64,000 nucleotides of DNA from Acinetobacter seifertii (GTDB taxonomy: Bacteria; Pseudomonadota; Gammaproteobacteria; Pseudomonadales; Moraxellaceae), in assembly GCF_000368065.1 (NCBI RefSeq), contig NZ_KB851200.1:1233204-1297203 (forward strand), read 5' to 3'. The first letter of the stretch is position 1; each line of letters starts with the position of its first letter. Made by a program: the position numbers and the translations under genes. Under the pieces are notes generated by a model that did not search any database, was not told the origin of the DNA, and saw only the letters and a list, made by a program, of their open reading frames with translations. Positions 19,778-28,773 of this stretch are shown here, in pieces.

Positions 19778-20563
19778 CTATTCGGCTAAACGTGGAATAG
19801 CAGGCTGTGATCCTTCAGGGCCCATCACTGAATATCCGCCATCGACCGCATAATCTGCTCCGGTGACAAAACTCGCAGCGGGTGACAATAAAAACAAAAC
19901 AACATTGGCAACTTCTTCGGGATGACCCAATCGACCTAGCAAGTGATAATCGGCTGCCACGCTATCGGCCTTTTCGCGGTTATTACCGCTGACTTCTGCA
20001 ATAACACGAGACCATGTCCAACCCGGAGAAACTGAATTGACGCGAATGCCATCAGCAGCAAAATCCATTGCCATGCTTTGTGTGAGTTGACGTATCGCGG
20101 CTTTAGACACTGGATATAACCAGCGCCCTGTTTGTGCCACTTTGGCCGAGATTGAAGTAAAATTAACGATTGAACCTTGCTGCTTTTTTAGGTCATGGTA
20201 TAAAGCACGGCTCAGCTCAACTGTAGAGACCAAATTAATATCGAGTGCTTGTAACCAGTCCTGACGTGAAGATTTAAAACCGTCATCTAAGTAAGTACAT
20301 GCCAAATTCACCAAGTAGCTCACTTCACCTAAATGTTGGTGAATATCTGCCACAGCTTGTTGAATAGCCGCATCACTGGTTAAATCGGTTTGAATAAACA
20401 TCACATCATGATTAAAGCTTTCTGCAATTGCCTTGCCTTTGGCATCAATATCTAAGATAGCGACATGAGCACCTGCACTGACTAAGGCTTGTACAACAGC
20501 TTTACCAATCAGTGTTGCGCCGCCGCTCACCACAGCGACTTTTCCTTTTAAATCTATATTCAT
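19778..20563 (-). CDS. iifB: Short-chain dehydrogenase of indole pathway
   Basis: A 261-residue SDR. The cofactor loop is GGATLIGKAV, a variant of the usual TGxxxGIG. The catalytic Tyr and Lys are in YPVSKAA, with the Ser in NFTSIS. In the described indole pathway the homologous IifB oxidises the indole dihydrodiol to 3-hydroxyindolin-2-one. AAGGAG lies eight bases before the ATG. It is 12 bases downstream of the fusion gene iifA and 43 bases upstream of iifC. Confidence 0.88.
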   Translation of the reverse strand: MNIDLKGKVAVVSGGATLIGKAVVQALVSAGAHVAILDIDAKGKAIAESFNHDVMFIQTDLTSDAAIQQAVADIHQHLGEVSYLVNLACTYLDDGFKSSRQDWLQALDINLVSTVELSRALYHDLKKQQGSIVNFTSISAKVAQTGRWLYPVSKAAIRQLTQSMAMDFAADGIRVNSVSPGWTWSRVIAEVSGNNREKADSVAADYHLLGRLGHPEEVANVVLFLLSPAASFVTGADYAVDGGYSVMGPEGSQPAIPRLAE

Positions 20564-20575
20564 TACAGATACTCC

Positions 20576-21826
20576 TTAATTGACTGGCTTGCCTTCACTA
20601 CTTGACCAAGATGGCATCAACGTATTTGAAGGAAGATCTTCATCAAGAAGTTTTCGCGCGGTCTCTACACCTGCAACGGGTAAGCCCGTTGGGTCTAATA
20701 AACCAATTTGAACCAGTACCGATGCTTGGTCCCAGTAAATATGCTCATGGCACAGCTTTGAACCTCTAAACTGAATTACACCTAGCATTGGAATTTCGAC
20801 GTATTTACCAGTCGGTTTTACACCCGGTAATAACCAGTCAATTTCAGCATCGTGGGTAAAGCTCATAATGAACTCATCTACCACTTGCGTTGAGCCAACC
20901 GTACGAGAGATCGAAGTGATCTTCATATCTTTTGGATTTTGATGAACAAAGTGATATTGATAAAAACGAGCGAGCTGGCTTTGACCTACACCGCCAGTTA
21001 AGGTTGGAATATGGTTGACATACGGTTCTGCGACCATTGTTGCCATGGTTGCTGGCACGTCACGCGTATCGAACTCATGACGAATATGCTCTTCCCATAA
21101 AGCAACTAAGTCATATTTCGGTCCAATCGTGTTATGTAGAGCTGTTACTGTACGCTCGTGGGCAAAGCGGGCTGAAGGTTTGTGATAATGATTGCTTTTT
21201 GGGCGTGCAAAAGCATGATCAACACCTTCATAAACATAAGCTTGTACATTTGAATATTGGTTGGCTGCATCAACAATCGCTTGTCTCGCACCTGGCGGTG
21301 TAAATTGGTCCAGTTCTGCAATATGTAAAACCAAACTTCCTTTTACGTTGGCTAACTCATCTAACGATTTTTCAATGCCTACACCGTAATAACCTACAGC
21401 ACATGCCACGTCAGGAAGTCGGCAGCCTGCCAGATAAGCAAGCTTTCCACCCAAACAGTACCCCACCACACCGAGGCCTGTAGAGGTGTCACATTCTGGT
21501 CGAGTCTTTAAAAAAGCTAAGCTGTCCTGAATGTCTTCAACCCCAAGATTTTCATCATATTGCTGATAAAGCTCGAAAGCCTTTTGAAAATCTTCTGGTG
21601 TGTAACCCAGTTCTATATTAGGTGCTACACGCCAAAATAAATCAGGAACTAAAACGGTATAGCCTTCTTCTGCAAGAAATTCTGCTTTTTCTCGCATGGC
21701 CGCATTCACCCCAAAGATTTCCTGACAAAGCACCACACCGGGTCCTTTTCCTGTTTCTGGTGTCGCTAGATATGCACTGAACTGCTTTCCAGATGCTGTT
21801 TTAATTTGAATGGTTTGACCAGCCAT
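20576..21826 (-). CDS. iifA: Dienelactone-hydrolase / SnoaL-like fusion enzyme of indole pathway
   Basis: A 416-residue two-domain protein. Residues 1-235 form a dienelactone-hydrolase-type alpha/beta hydrolase with the nucleophile Cys in GYCLGGKLAYLAG, an Asp in ELDQFTPPG and a His in GVDHAFARP. Residues 245-400 look like a SnoaL/NTF2-type domain (ATMATMVAEPYVNHIP, LPGVKPTGKYVEIPM). The known homologue IifA converts 3-hydroxyindolin-2-one to anthranilate without added cofactor. The ATG at 21826 is preferred because AGGAG sits eight bases upstream; an in-frame ATG at 21844 lacks one. It is the first gene of the operon, behind a direct-repeat operator. Confidence 0.86.
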   Translation of the reverse strand: MAGQTIQIKTASGKQFSAYLATPETGKGPGVVLCQEIFGVNAAMREKAEFLAEEGYTVLVPDLFWRVAPNIELGYTPEDFQKAFELYQQYDENLGVEDIQDSLAFLKTRPECDTSTGLGVVGYCLGGKLAYLAGCRLPDVACAVGYYGVGIEKSLDELANVKGSLVLHIAELDQFTPPGARQAIVDAANQYSNVQAYVYEGVDHAFARPKSNHYHKPSARFAHERTVTALHNTIGPKYDLVALWEEHIRHEFDTRDVPATMATMVAEPYVNHIPTLTGGVGQSQLARFYQYHFVHQNPKDMKITSISRTVGSTQVVDEFIMSFTHDAEIDWLLPGVKPTGKYVEIPMLGVIQFRGSKLCHEHIYWDQASVLVQIGLLDPTGLPVAGVETARKLLDEDLPSNTLMPSWSSSEGKPVN

Positions 21827-21883
21827 AGTGTCAACTCCTGACATTGTTATGGCTTTATCTTCTATCCGAAATTTTTTTTAGAC

Positions 21884-21918
21884 TGTCCAAAAGCTGCAAG
21901 CACTATCCAATCTCTGCG
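21884..21918 (-). promoter_or_regulatory. XylS/AraC-type direct-repeat operator of iif operon
   Basis: Read on the minus strand, CGCA-GAGATT-GGATA (21918-21904) is followed by TGCA-GCTTTT-GGACA (21898-21884). Each has one mismatch to TGCA-N6-GGNTA, and they are 20 bases apart. They lie 58-92 bases upstream of iifA. Confidence 0.62.
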
Positions 21919-22022
21919 CAATTATCAAAACTTATCAAACTGGATAAAAACTAAAAAAACAAGAAACACCTATATTTCAAAAGCTTAAATTAAAAAATTA
22001 AATTAATACTTTTTATCTCATT

Positions 22023-22058
22023 TGGAAAAAATGGATGAAGATTAGGACTTATTGGATA
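22023..22058 (+). promoter_or_regulatory. XylS/AraC-type direct-repeat operator of porin-permease operon
   Basis: TGGA-AAAAAT-GGATG (22023-22037) and AGGA-CTTATT-GGATA (22044-22058) are spaced exactly 21 bases. The first repeat is almost the same as the second repeat before antA (TGGA-AAAAAC-GGATA). They lie about 95-130 bases upstream of the OprD-type gene. Confidence 0.62.
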
Positions 22059-22153
22059 GTGACGATTGGCTAAAAATAGTTCAATCAAGTCATGTAATCC
22101 GTTTGATTACATAAAAAAAGCCCAGTCATTTTCTAAATTAAGGCGTTTTATTT

Positions 22154-23407
22154 ATGCATCGACCATGGCCACTTTATGGACAACAAAAAACGTTAATGCT
22201 CATCAATATTTTATGTTGTAGTGCATTTTCTACTCAGGCTTATTCAGCGGATGAAGAATGGAAATTTACATCAAAAAATGCATATATAGACAGAAACTAT
22301 GACAATCCAGATGTAAAGGACACAGGTAGCTGGTCACAATCAGTTTCTCTATTTTACAACTCAAATATGCATGATACGCCGTTAGAAATTGGGGGAACCC
22401 CAATTCAAATTGGCGCAAATGCTTCAGCACAATATGCGGTTCGTTTAAGCCAAGATAAACATGTTGCAGATACGGTATTACCTTTCGATAAAGCGACGCA
22501 GTCACAAGCACCCGATTATCTAAAATATGGTGCGACCTTAAAGCTAGGCTACAACAAGACACTACTCAGCATTGGTGAATTATGGCTGGATCTACCCGTA
22601 ACCACTGTAGATGCAAGTCGACAACTCCTGACATCTTATTGGGGAACTAATCTTAAGAGCCAGCTAAACGATAAGCTTTTTGCAGAAATTGGCCGCATTG
22701 AAAAAGTATCTCCGCGAAATGAAGAAGACTTTCACAGATTTTCTTTTACTTCAAAAGGTGTGACTGGCTACTCCGACGGACTTAACTACATAGATCTGCG
22801 CTATCAATTTACGCCTACATTGAAGGGAGAATATTACTTTGGGAATATGGAGGATTTATATAACAAACACTATGTCGGCATTGACCATATATGGAAAAAT
22901 TCTAATTTTTCAGTTAATTCAAAGTTCAAATATTTCAATGCCAAAGATAATGGAAATCTTTTTGACATCGATGCACAAAATGTAGGGCTACTAGAAACGC
23001 TTAAAGTAAAAAATCATAGTTTTGGTGTGGGTTATCAGCAAATTATTGGTGAGTCTGCTTACCCGTTACCAGATGGTTTCTTGCCTGAAACTTATTTCAT
23101 TAACTGGAACACGACTGGTTTCTTCAAACAAGATGAAAAGTCCTATCACTTTATTTATGGCTATGACTTTAAAGGTTATGTGCCTGGCTTAAATACCACT
23201 TTCAAATATGTATATGGCGATCACTTTAAGACAGCAGATGGCTTAAAAAATAAAGAAAGTGAAGCAAACGTTATTGTCAATTATGCCCTTCAACAGCCAT
23301 TCCTCAAAGGCTTAGCTCTTCAGTACATCTTCATCAATTATGACGTTAAGCATGGAAATGATTTCTCTGAAAACCGTTTCTTCGTCAATTACAGCAAAAA
23401 ATTTTAA
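22154..23407 (+). CDS. OprD-family outer-membrane porin for aromatic acids
   Basis: A 417-residue outer-membrane protein with a signal peptide ending near residue 31 (TQAYSA before DEEW) and a C-terminal barrel ending in KKF. The pattern of an N-terminal FTSKNAYIDRNY, a middle LKYGATLKLGYNKT, and a later ISxRN-like stretch fits the OprD/BenP family, which passes small acids such as benzoate. It is followed after 16 bases by an aromatic-acid permease, so the pair likely moves anthranilate or a related acid across both membranes. It is divergent from the iif operon. Confidence 0.82.
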   Translation: MHRPWPLYGQQKTLMLINILCCSAFSTQAYSADEEWKFTSKNAYIDRNYDNPDVKDTGSWSQSVSLFYNSNMHDTPLEIGGTPIQIGANASAQYAVRLSQDKHVADTVLPFDKATQSQAPDYLKYGATLKLGYNKTLLSIGELWLDLPVTTVDASRQLLTSYWGTNLKSQLNDKLFAEIGRIEKVSPRNEEDFHRFSFTSKGVTGYSDGLNYIDLRYQFTPTLKGEYYFGNMEDLYNKHYVGIDHIWKNSNFSVNSKFKYFNAKDNGNLFDIDAQNVGLLETLKVKNHSFGVGYQQIIGESAYPLPDGFLPETYFINWNTTGFFKQDEKSYHFIYGYDFKGYVPGLNTTFKYVYGDHFKTADGLKNKESEANVIVNYALQQPFLKGLALQYIFINYDVKHGNDFSENRFFVNYSKKF

Positions 23408-23423
23408 TGAATAAGGAATACGT

Positions 23424-24767
23424 ATGAAAACGATAGATGCAAACACGATTATCAACCGTGAGAAACTGTCTCCACTACAGTGGATGGTTTTTATCCTAGG
23501 CTTTTTTGTCTTCTTCTGTGATGGTCTAGACACAGGAATTATTGGTTTTGTTGCCCCTGCATTATTAGATGATTGGGGAATTACCAAGCCGCAACTTGCT
23601 CCGGTTTTAAGTGCTGCTTTAGTTGGTATGTCGATCGGTGCAATCATTTCGGGGCCTTTGTCCGATAAATTTGGACGTAAAGGCGTCATTGTTTTTACAA
23701 GTCTTTTATTTTCAATATTTACAATTTTGTGCGGCTTTGCTAATTCAACTCAAGACTTAATGATTTATAGGTTTATTACAGGTGTAGGTTTAGGCGCAGC
23801 CATGCCAAACATCAGTACAATTGTCTCTGAATATATGCCTGTAAAACGTAAAGCATTCTTAACAGGTCTTGCTGGCTGTGGTTTCATGCTGGGTATTTCT
23901 TGTGGCGGTGTGCTGTCAGCTTATCTATTAGAAAGCTATGGCTGGGCTAAAGTGATTATTATTGGCGGAAGCATTCCCCTCATTTTAGTGGTTGCTTTAT
24001 TGCTTAAATTACCTGAATCAACTCAATACTTAATTACACGTCATAAACAAGACAAAGCTCAGCGTATTTTAGAAAATATTCAAGGACATTCCTTCCAAGA
24101 GCCGGTAAACCTTGTTTTAACTCAAGCAGAAAATGCTTCAGATGAAAACCCGGTTAAAGTGGTTTTAGGAAAATATCTGTGGGGTTCAAGTATGCTTTGG
24201 CTCTGTTGCTTTACGAGTCTGTTGGTGTTCTATCTTTTAACAAGCTGGATGCCAACAATTTTAAAAACAGCTGGTTTCAGTACTCAACAGTTTAGTTTAA
24301 TTGCTGCGATTTTCCCTTTTGGTGGTGTAATTGGTGCAACCATTATGGGATGGTACATGGATAAGCTGAATCCAACTACAGTCATTAAATATTCATATCT
24401 CATTGCTTTCGGCCTATTCATTGTTGCAGGTCTAGTAAGCTCAAATATTTTCTTATTAGGGCTTACTATTTTCTTAATTGGTGCCTTACTCGCTGGTGCT
24501 CAGTCCTCATTACTGCCACTTGCAGCTATGTTCTATCCAGCAGTGTGTCGCGCGGTTGGTGTTTCATGGATGCATGGTATTGGTCGTATCGGTGCAATTT
24601 TAGGTGCTTTCTTTGGCTCGCTCATTTTTACTTTTAACCTAAGCTTAAGCGGTATTTTCTTTATTCTAGCAATACCAACTTTCGTCTCATTTATTGCGCT
24701 TAGTCTGAAAGTGATTTATGAGAAATCTAAAAACAAACAAGTGTTAAAGCTAGAAGAAAGTCTATAA
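23424..24767 (+). CDS. MFS aromatic acid:H+ symporter (AAHS family)
   Basis: A 447-residue 12-segment permease. The first helix motif DGLDTGIIGFVAPAL and the loop GPLSDKFGRKG are hallmarks of the AAHS family (BenK, PcaK, VanK, MucK). It imports aromatic acids with protons. Coupled to an OprD-type porin and next to anthranilate and indole genes, anthranilate is a plausible substrate, but family members differ and the sequence alone does not settle it. AAGGAA precedes the ATG. A bidirectional terminator follows. Confidence 0.87.
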   Translation: MKTIDANTIINREKLSPLQWMVFILGFFVFFCDGLDTGIIGFVAPALLDDWGITKPQLAPVLSAALVGMSIGAIISGPLSDKFGRKGVIVFTSLLFSIFTILCGFANSTQDLMIYRFITGVGLGAAMPNISTIVSEYMPVKRKAFLTGLAGCGFMLGISCGGVLSAYLLESYGWAKVIIIGGSIPLILVVALLLKLPESTQYLITRHKQDKAQRILENIQGHSFQEPVNLVLTQAENASDENPVKVVLGKYLWGSSMLWLCCFTSLLVFYLLTSWMPTILKTAGFSTQQFSLIAAIFPFGGVIGATIMGWYMDKLNPTTVIKYSYLIAFGLFIVAGLVSSNIFLLGLTIFLIGALLAGAQSSLLPLAAMFYPAVCRAVGVSWMHGIGRIGAILGAFFGSLIFTFNLSLSGIFFILAIPTFVSFIALSLKVIYEKSKNKQVLKLEESL

Positions 24768-24780
24768 ATATTAATCAATA

Positions 24781-24814
24781 AAAAACTGATTTAGGCAACT
24801 ACATCAGTTTTTTA
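24781..24814. terminator. Bidirectional terminator
   Basis: The stem AAAAACTGAT ... ATCAGTTTTTT lies between the convergent permease and AraC genes, with T tracts on both strands. Confidence 0.75.
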
Positions 24815-24830
24815 TTGGAAAAATTAAATA

Positions 24831-25817
24831 TCAGAAAATTTTGCCTTTGGTCTCACTTGGATTTTCACCAAACTCTTCACGATATTCTTGAGAAAAACGA
24901 CTTAAATGGTTAAAGCCCCAGTCATAGGCAAGCTTTGAAATAGAAACCTTTCTATCTGCACCTGTGGTGCTCAGGATTTTATAAATTTGTTGGAGACGAT
25001 ATTTTTTTAAATACGACATTGGACTGGTGCCGTAGTACTGTTGAAATTCGTCATACAATTTTGATTTTGAAACCCCAGCGAGACGTTGCAAATCTTCTGC
25101 ACAGATTTCTTCGTGAGCATGTTCAATAATAAAATTACGAACCTTAAGAATATAAGCTGGCTCGTCTTGATGTGAGAGTGACTTTAAGGCTTCAGAATAA
25201 TTATTTTCTTGAGACAATAATAACGCTTTAATTACAAAATTTTCATAATCTTCAGACAATATCTGCAAACCATAAAAATTGCTATATTGTGATTTTAACT
25301 GTACAAAATTTTGAATGTTCTTCCACCATGCACCAATCAATTGCTCAGAGTCTAAGTGCATTTCAGGGTTAAAAATAATGGGAGCTTCTATGGGTTTATT
25401 AAGTAAATCCGCAAGCACAATCTGCATACTCCGTTCAGGAATAACCACCTGAAATTTTCTGCAATCTTTATCGATAATCAAATCTTGCTGATCGTTATTT
25501 GAAACAATAAGGCCTCTATTTTCATCAGATTGATAATGAGCGCCACGAATGTTGAGAGCTTGTCGACCTTGTATAGGTAAACTGATGCTATAAGCTTTTA
25601 AATTTGAGATGTTAATGGCAACGTTTGCACCATAACTGATTGTACCGATCGCCATTTTTTTATTAGGCAAACGCATTCCGTCATAGTGAAAATCGAGAGT
25701 ATCTTTGTAAATTGTATCTAGACGGTGTTCACCGCAAATTGTGGACATCAGATTTTGCGCAAATTCAGCTTTGCGTGAATAATGATTGAGTTCCATCTGT
25801 TGGCTGAGTGATATCAT
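24831..25817 (-). CDS. Second AraC/XylS-family regulator
   Basis: A 328-residue regulator with an N-terminal AraC-binding-like domain and a C-terminal double helix-turn-helix (AEDLQRLAGVSKSKLYDEF and WGFNHLSRFSQEYREEFG). Its DNA-binding end is clearly related to the regulator at 15819. It lies convergent to the porin-permease operon, and could be the AndR/AntR-type activator responding to anthranilate. AAAGGAT precedes the ATG. Having two such regulators in one locus fits a two-step pathway (indole, then anthranilate), but which one binds which operator cannot be told from sequence. Confidence 0.85.
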   Translation of the reverse strand: MISLSQQMELNHYSRKAEFAQNLMSTICGEHRLDTIYKDTLDFHYDGMRLPNKKMAIGTISYGANVAINISNLKAYSISLPIQGRQALNIRGAHYQSDENRGLIVSNNDQQDLIIDKDCRKFQVVIPERSMQIVLADLLNKPIEAPIIFNPEMHLDSEQLIGAWWKNIQNFVQLKSQYSNFYGLQILSEDYENFVIKALLLSQENNYSEALKSLSHQDEPAYILKVRNFIIEHAHEEICAEDLQRLAGVSKSKLYDEFQQYYGTSPMSYLKKYRLQQIYKILSTTGADRKVSISKLAYDWGFNHLSRFSQEYREEFGENPSETKGKIF

Positions 25818-26142
25818 ATCCTTTTCACCTAGCTAAATAACTTATTGCTTAAAAAGCAACTTGTATGCCAATTAATATCCTTTAATTGACGAATTTTCCT
25901 GAAAATACCGAATCAAGAAAGAGAGTAAAGATTACTTTCTCATACTCTATTAAATTTTAAAAATGGAAATAAGTTAAATACCTTTAAAGTATAATTTTAT
26001 ACCTTAACGAACTTATTTTATTAGATTTTTTATAAACAAATAGAGTAGATATAAATCATTATTTTAAACAGTGGACTATCGTAAATTTTAACGAATAAAA
26101 AAACCGCCTATTTTAAAATAAGCGGCTTTTAAAACACTTAAA
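25818..26142. other. Intergenic region with hydroxybutyrate operon terminator
   Basis: AT-rich sequence without a gene. At 26097-26130 the hairpin AACCGCC...GGCGG-type stem (AAGCCGCTTATTTT / AAAATAGGCGGTTT on the minus strand) followed by T's ends the bdh operon. The rest is the upstream region of the AraC gene. Confidence 0.6.
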
Positions 26143-26928
26143 TTATTGAGCTGTGTAGCCACCATCCATAACGACAGCTTGGCCTGTTACTCCACCAGCT
26201 TTACTACTCGCAAGGAAAATTGCATAGTCAGCGATTTCTTCAACAGATAACAAACGCTTTTGAGGAACCATTGCCAAAATTACGTCTTCAAGTGCGCTAT
26301 CTAAACTTACATTACGAGTTTTAGCCAAATCTGCAATTTGCCCACGAACCAATGGCGTATCTACATAACCCGGACATAAAGCATTTACCGTAATACCATC
26401 ACGTGCACATTCCAATGCCGCAACTTTTGTTAGACCAATCACGCCATGTTTCGCGCTGTTATAACCTGCCTTTCCAGCAAAACCAATCAAGCCATTAATT
26501 GAAGCCATGTTAATAATACGTCCATATTTTTGAGCTTTCATGATTGGTAAAACATGTTTAATACCAATAAATGCTCCTGTTAACATGACCTGAACTAACT
26601 TTTGAAAAACAGCCGTTGGAAACTCTTCAATAGGTGCAACATGTTGAAAGCCAGCATTATTAATTAAGATATCAACCGTGCCAAAGTTCTTTTGAGTAAG
26701 CTCAATTGCTTGTTTATAAGCGTCTTCATCGGTCACATCACATGGTGCAGATAATGCTTCAAAGCCTTGCTCTTTAAGTGAATTCGCCGTTTCTTGGCAC
26801 TTTTCGGCATTCATATCAGAAATAATAACTTTGGCACCTTCTTGAGCAAATTTCTTAGCAATCTCTAGACCGATACCACTTGCAGAACCTGTAATAAAAG
26901 CAACTTTACCGTCTAAAAGTTTAGTCAT
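26143..26928 (-). CDS. bdhA: D-3-hydroxybutyrate dehydrogenase
   Basis: A 261-residue short-chain dehydrogenase. The NAD loop is TGSASGIGLEIAKKFA, then NNAGFQHVAPIEEFP, and the catalytic Tyr/Lys are in YNSAKHG. The motif with GFQHVAPIE is typical of D-3-hydroxybutyrate dehydrogenase, which makes acetoacetate from 3-hydroxybutyrate in the cytoplasm. AAGGAG sits before the ATG. It is 33 bases behind a GntP-family permease, forming an uptake-oxidation pair. The acetoacetate-activating CoA-transferase genes once lay on the other side of the island. Confidence 0.9.
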   Translation of the reverse strand: MTKLLDGKVAFITGSASGIGLEIAKKFAQEGAKVIISDMNAEKCQETANSLKEQGFEALSAPCDVTDEDAYKQAIELTQKNFGTVDILINNAGFQHVAPIEEFPTAVFQKLVQVMLTGAFIGIKHVLPIMKAQKYGRIINMASINGLIGFAGKAGYNSAKHGVIGLTKVAALECARDGITVNALCPGYVDTPLVRGQIADLAKTRNVSLDSALEDVILAMVPQKRLLSVEEIADYAIFLASSKAGGVTGQAVVMDGGYTAQ

Positions 26929-26961
26929 CTATTTACTCCTTAATACTTATAACGTGCTGAT

Positions 26962-28383
26962 TTAAACAATACCCGTTACGGTAAAGACCGTAATCACTAC
27001 AAATACTGCTAATGTTTTAATTACCGTAACTGCAAAAATATCTTTATACGATTGTTTATGGGTTAAACCTGTAACAGCGAGTAAAGTAATGACAGCACCA
27101 TTATGCGGAAGCGTATCCATACCACCCGACGCCATTGCAACCACACGGTGCATGACTTCTGGTGGAATACCTGCAGCTAAAATCGCGGCGTTATAATGTT
27201 CAGCCATCGCACTTAAAGCGATACTCATACCACCAGAAGCCGAACCGGTAATACCTGCTAAAACGGTTGTCGTCACCGCCCCATTTACTAAAGGATTTGT
27301 GAAGGTACTGCTCATTGCATGACTAATCATGGCAAAGCCCGGTAATGACGCAATAATTGCACCAAAGCCATACTCAGAAGCCGTATTCATCACTGCTAAA
27401 AGTGAGCCACCAATACTGGCATTAATGCCTTCTTTAAAGTTCGTCACTACACGTTGGTAATCAAACAAAATTGCAGTAATAATCCCGACAATGAGCGCAA
27501 GACCAACCGCCCAGATCGCACCAGTTTTTGCAACGTCTACGGTGTAATCAGCAAGACCAACTGAGGCAAAATCAAAGCCATTTGGATACCACTCTTTGAT
27601 TGCTTTAGACAAATATTTGTTCATTACTGCAACAAGAATGAGCGGTACAAATGCTAGAAACTGACGAGCCTTACTTCCATTATTTTGTAGAGCCATATCA
27701 GCTTCAATTTCTTGAGACTGCATATTGTCTATACCAAAACCAGAGAATCCTTCCCCAGCTTTTGCAGCAGCACGGCGACGCCATTCTAAGTAGCTTAAAC
27801 CCATACACAAAACAAAAATAGCACCAATAATTCCTAGAAATGGTGCGGCATAAATATTGGTACCAAAGAAAGTGGTTGGAATTACGTTTTGGATTTGTGG
27901 AGTACCCGGCAATGCATCCATGGTGAATGTAAATGCACCAAGCGCGATAGTTCCCGGAATTAAACGTTTTGGAATATTGGCTTGTCTAAATAGCTGGTTT
28001 GCAAAAGGATAAATTGCAAATACAGCAACAAATAAACTTACACCGCTATATGTTAAAATTGCACCTAACAATACAACGGTTAAAATTGCTTTTTTTGCTC
28101 CAATCCATCTTACAATGGTTCTAGCAATAGACTCAGCAATTCCTGACATTTCAACAACTTTACCGAAAATTGCCCCGAGCAAGAATACAAGAAAGTAATC
28201 TTTAATAAAGTTCACCATTTTGGGCATAAAGACACCCGAATAAAACGGTAAAACATTGGCTGGGTTAATGAGTAAAACTGCAAGTAAGGCACAAATGGGT
28301 GCCATGAGAATGACTGAAAAGCCCTTGTAAGCTGTATACATTAACAGCCCAAGCGAAAGTAGAATTACAAATAATTCCCACAT
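26962..28383 (-). CDS. GntP-family permease, probable 3-hydroxybutyrate uptake
   Basis: A 473-residue inner-membrane protein with about 12-14 segments, of the gluconate:H+ symporter (GntP) family, with motifs such as GVSLFVAVFAIYPFANQLF and HNGAVITLLAVTGLTHKQSY. Next to hydroxybutyrate dehydrogenase, it is most likely a hydroxybutyrate importer. The ATG at 28383 has GGAGAAGGA before it; a longer in-frame start (28497) would add a charged stretch with no ribosome site. First gene of a two-gene operon. Confidence 0.87.
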   Translation of the reverse strand: MWELFVILLSLGLLMYTAYKGFSVILMAPICALLAVLLINPANVLPFYSGVFMPKMVNFIKDYFLVFLLGAIFGKVVEMSGIAESIARTIVRWIGAKKAILTVVLLGAILTYSGVSLFVAVFAIYPFANQLFRQANIPKRLIPGTIALGAFTFTMDALPGTPQIQNVIPTTFFGTNIYAAPFLGIIGAIFVLCMGLSYLEWRRRAAAKAGEGFSGFGIDNMQSQEIEADMALQNNGSKARQFLAFVPLILVAVMNKYLSKAIKEWYPNGFDFASVGLADYTVDVAKTGAIWAVGLALIVGIITAILFDYQRVVTNFKEGINASIGGSLLAVMNTASEYGFGAIIASLPGFAMISHAMSSTFTNPLVNGAVTTTVLAGITGSASGGMSIALSAMAEHYNAAILAAGIPPEVMHRVVAMASGGMDTLPHNGAVITLLAVTGLTHKQSYKDIFAVTVIKTLAVFVVITVFTVTGIV

Positions 28384-28737
28384 ATATTCCTTCTCCCTAA
28401 AGAATAAATATTTTAGAAATTCCATATCTATTTGATTAATTTTAATTTTATTAGATTTATTTCGATGTCCTGCAAAATAAATGCAAAATTCCTGCAAAAC
28501 AGTTAAATCTAATAATCATTTTACTGACATAAATGACAACATCCATTTTGAAGTTTTCTATAAAGATTTCTTGTATAAGATGTTGTAATTTTCATGTAAA
28601 TAACTATCTAGACATTACATCTATTAGAGTCTTTTTTGTACTGATATTTGAGAGGAATTACAAAAGCATAAAAGTATTAATTTTCTAGTTTTTATATGCC
28701 CATTACATAAAAAAGCCCTCCGAAGAGAGCTTATAAA
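28384..28737. other. Upstream region of hydroxybutyrate operon, island left flank
   Basis: A strongly AT-rich 350-base stretch. It must hold the promoter of the permease operon. An imperfect hairpin (AGCCCTC-cgaa-GAGAGCT, near 28714) lies at its right end next to the attachment-like site. I see no gene. Confidence 0.5.
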
Positions 28738-28767
28738 GACGTGGGTTCAACTCCCATCATCTCCACT
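28738..28767 (+). other. tmRNA 3'-end-like attachment site remnant (island left edge)
   Basis: GACGTGGGTTCAACTCCCAT followed by CATCTCCACT looks like the T arm and acceptor strand of a tmRNA gene (ssrA). The T stem GTGGG/CCCAT pairs with one G-T wobble around the loop TTCAACT. No body of a tmRNA or tRNA precedes it. The 3' end of ssrA is a common integration target of phages and islands, and the site lies exactly where chromosome-like genes give way to phage-like DNA. Confidence 0.6.
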
Positions 28768-28773
28768 GAGCTA

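Noticed and set aside
28738..28767. A tRNA or complete tmRNA gene
   Set aside because: Only the T arm and the 3' acceptor strand are recognisable; there is no D arm, anticodon arm or tmRNA body upstream.
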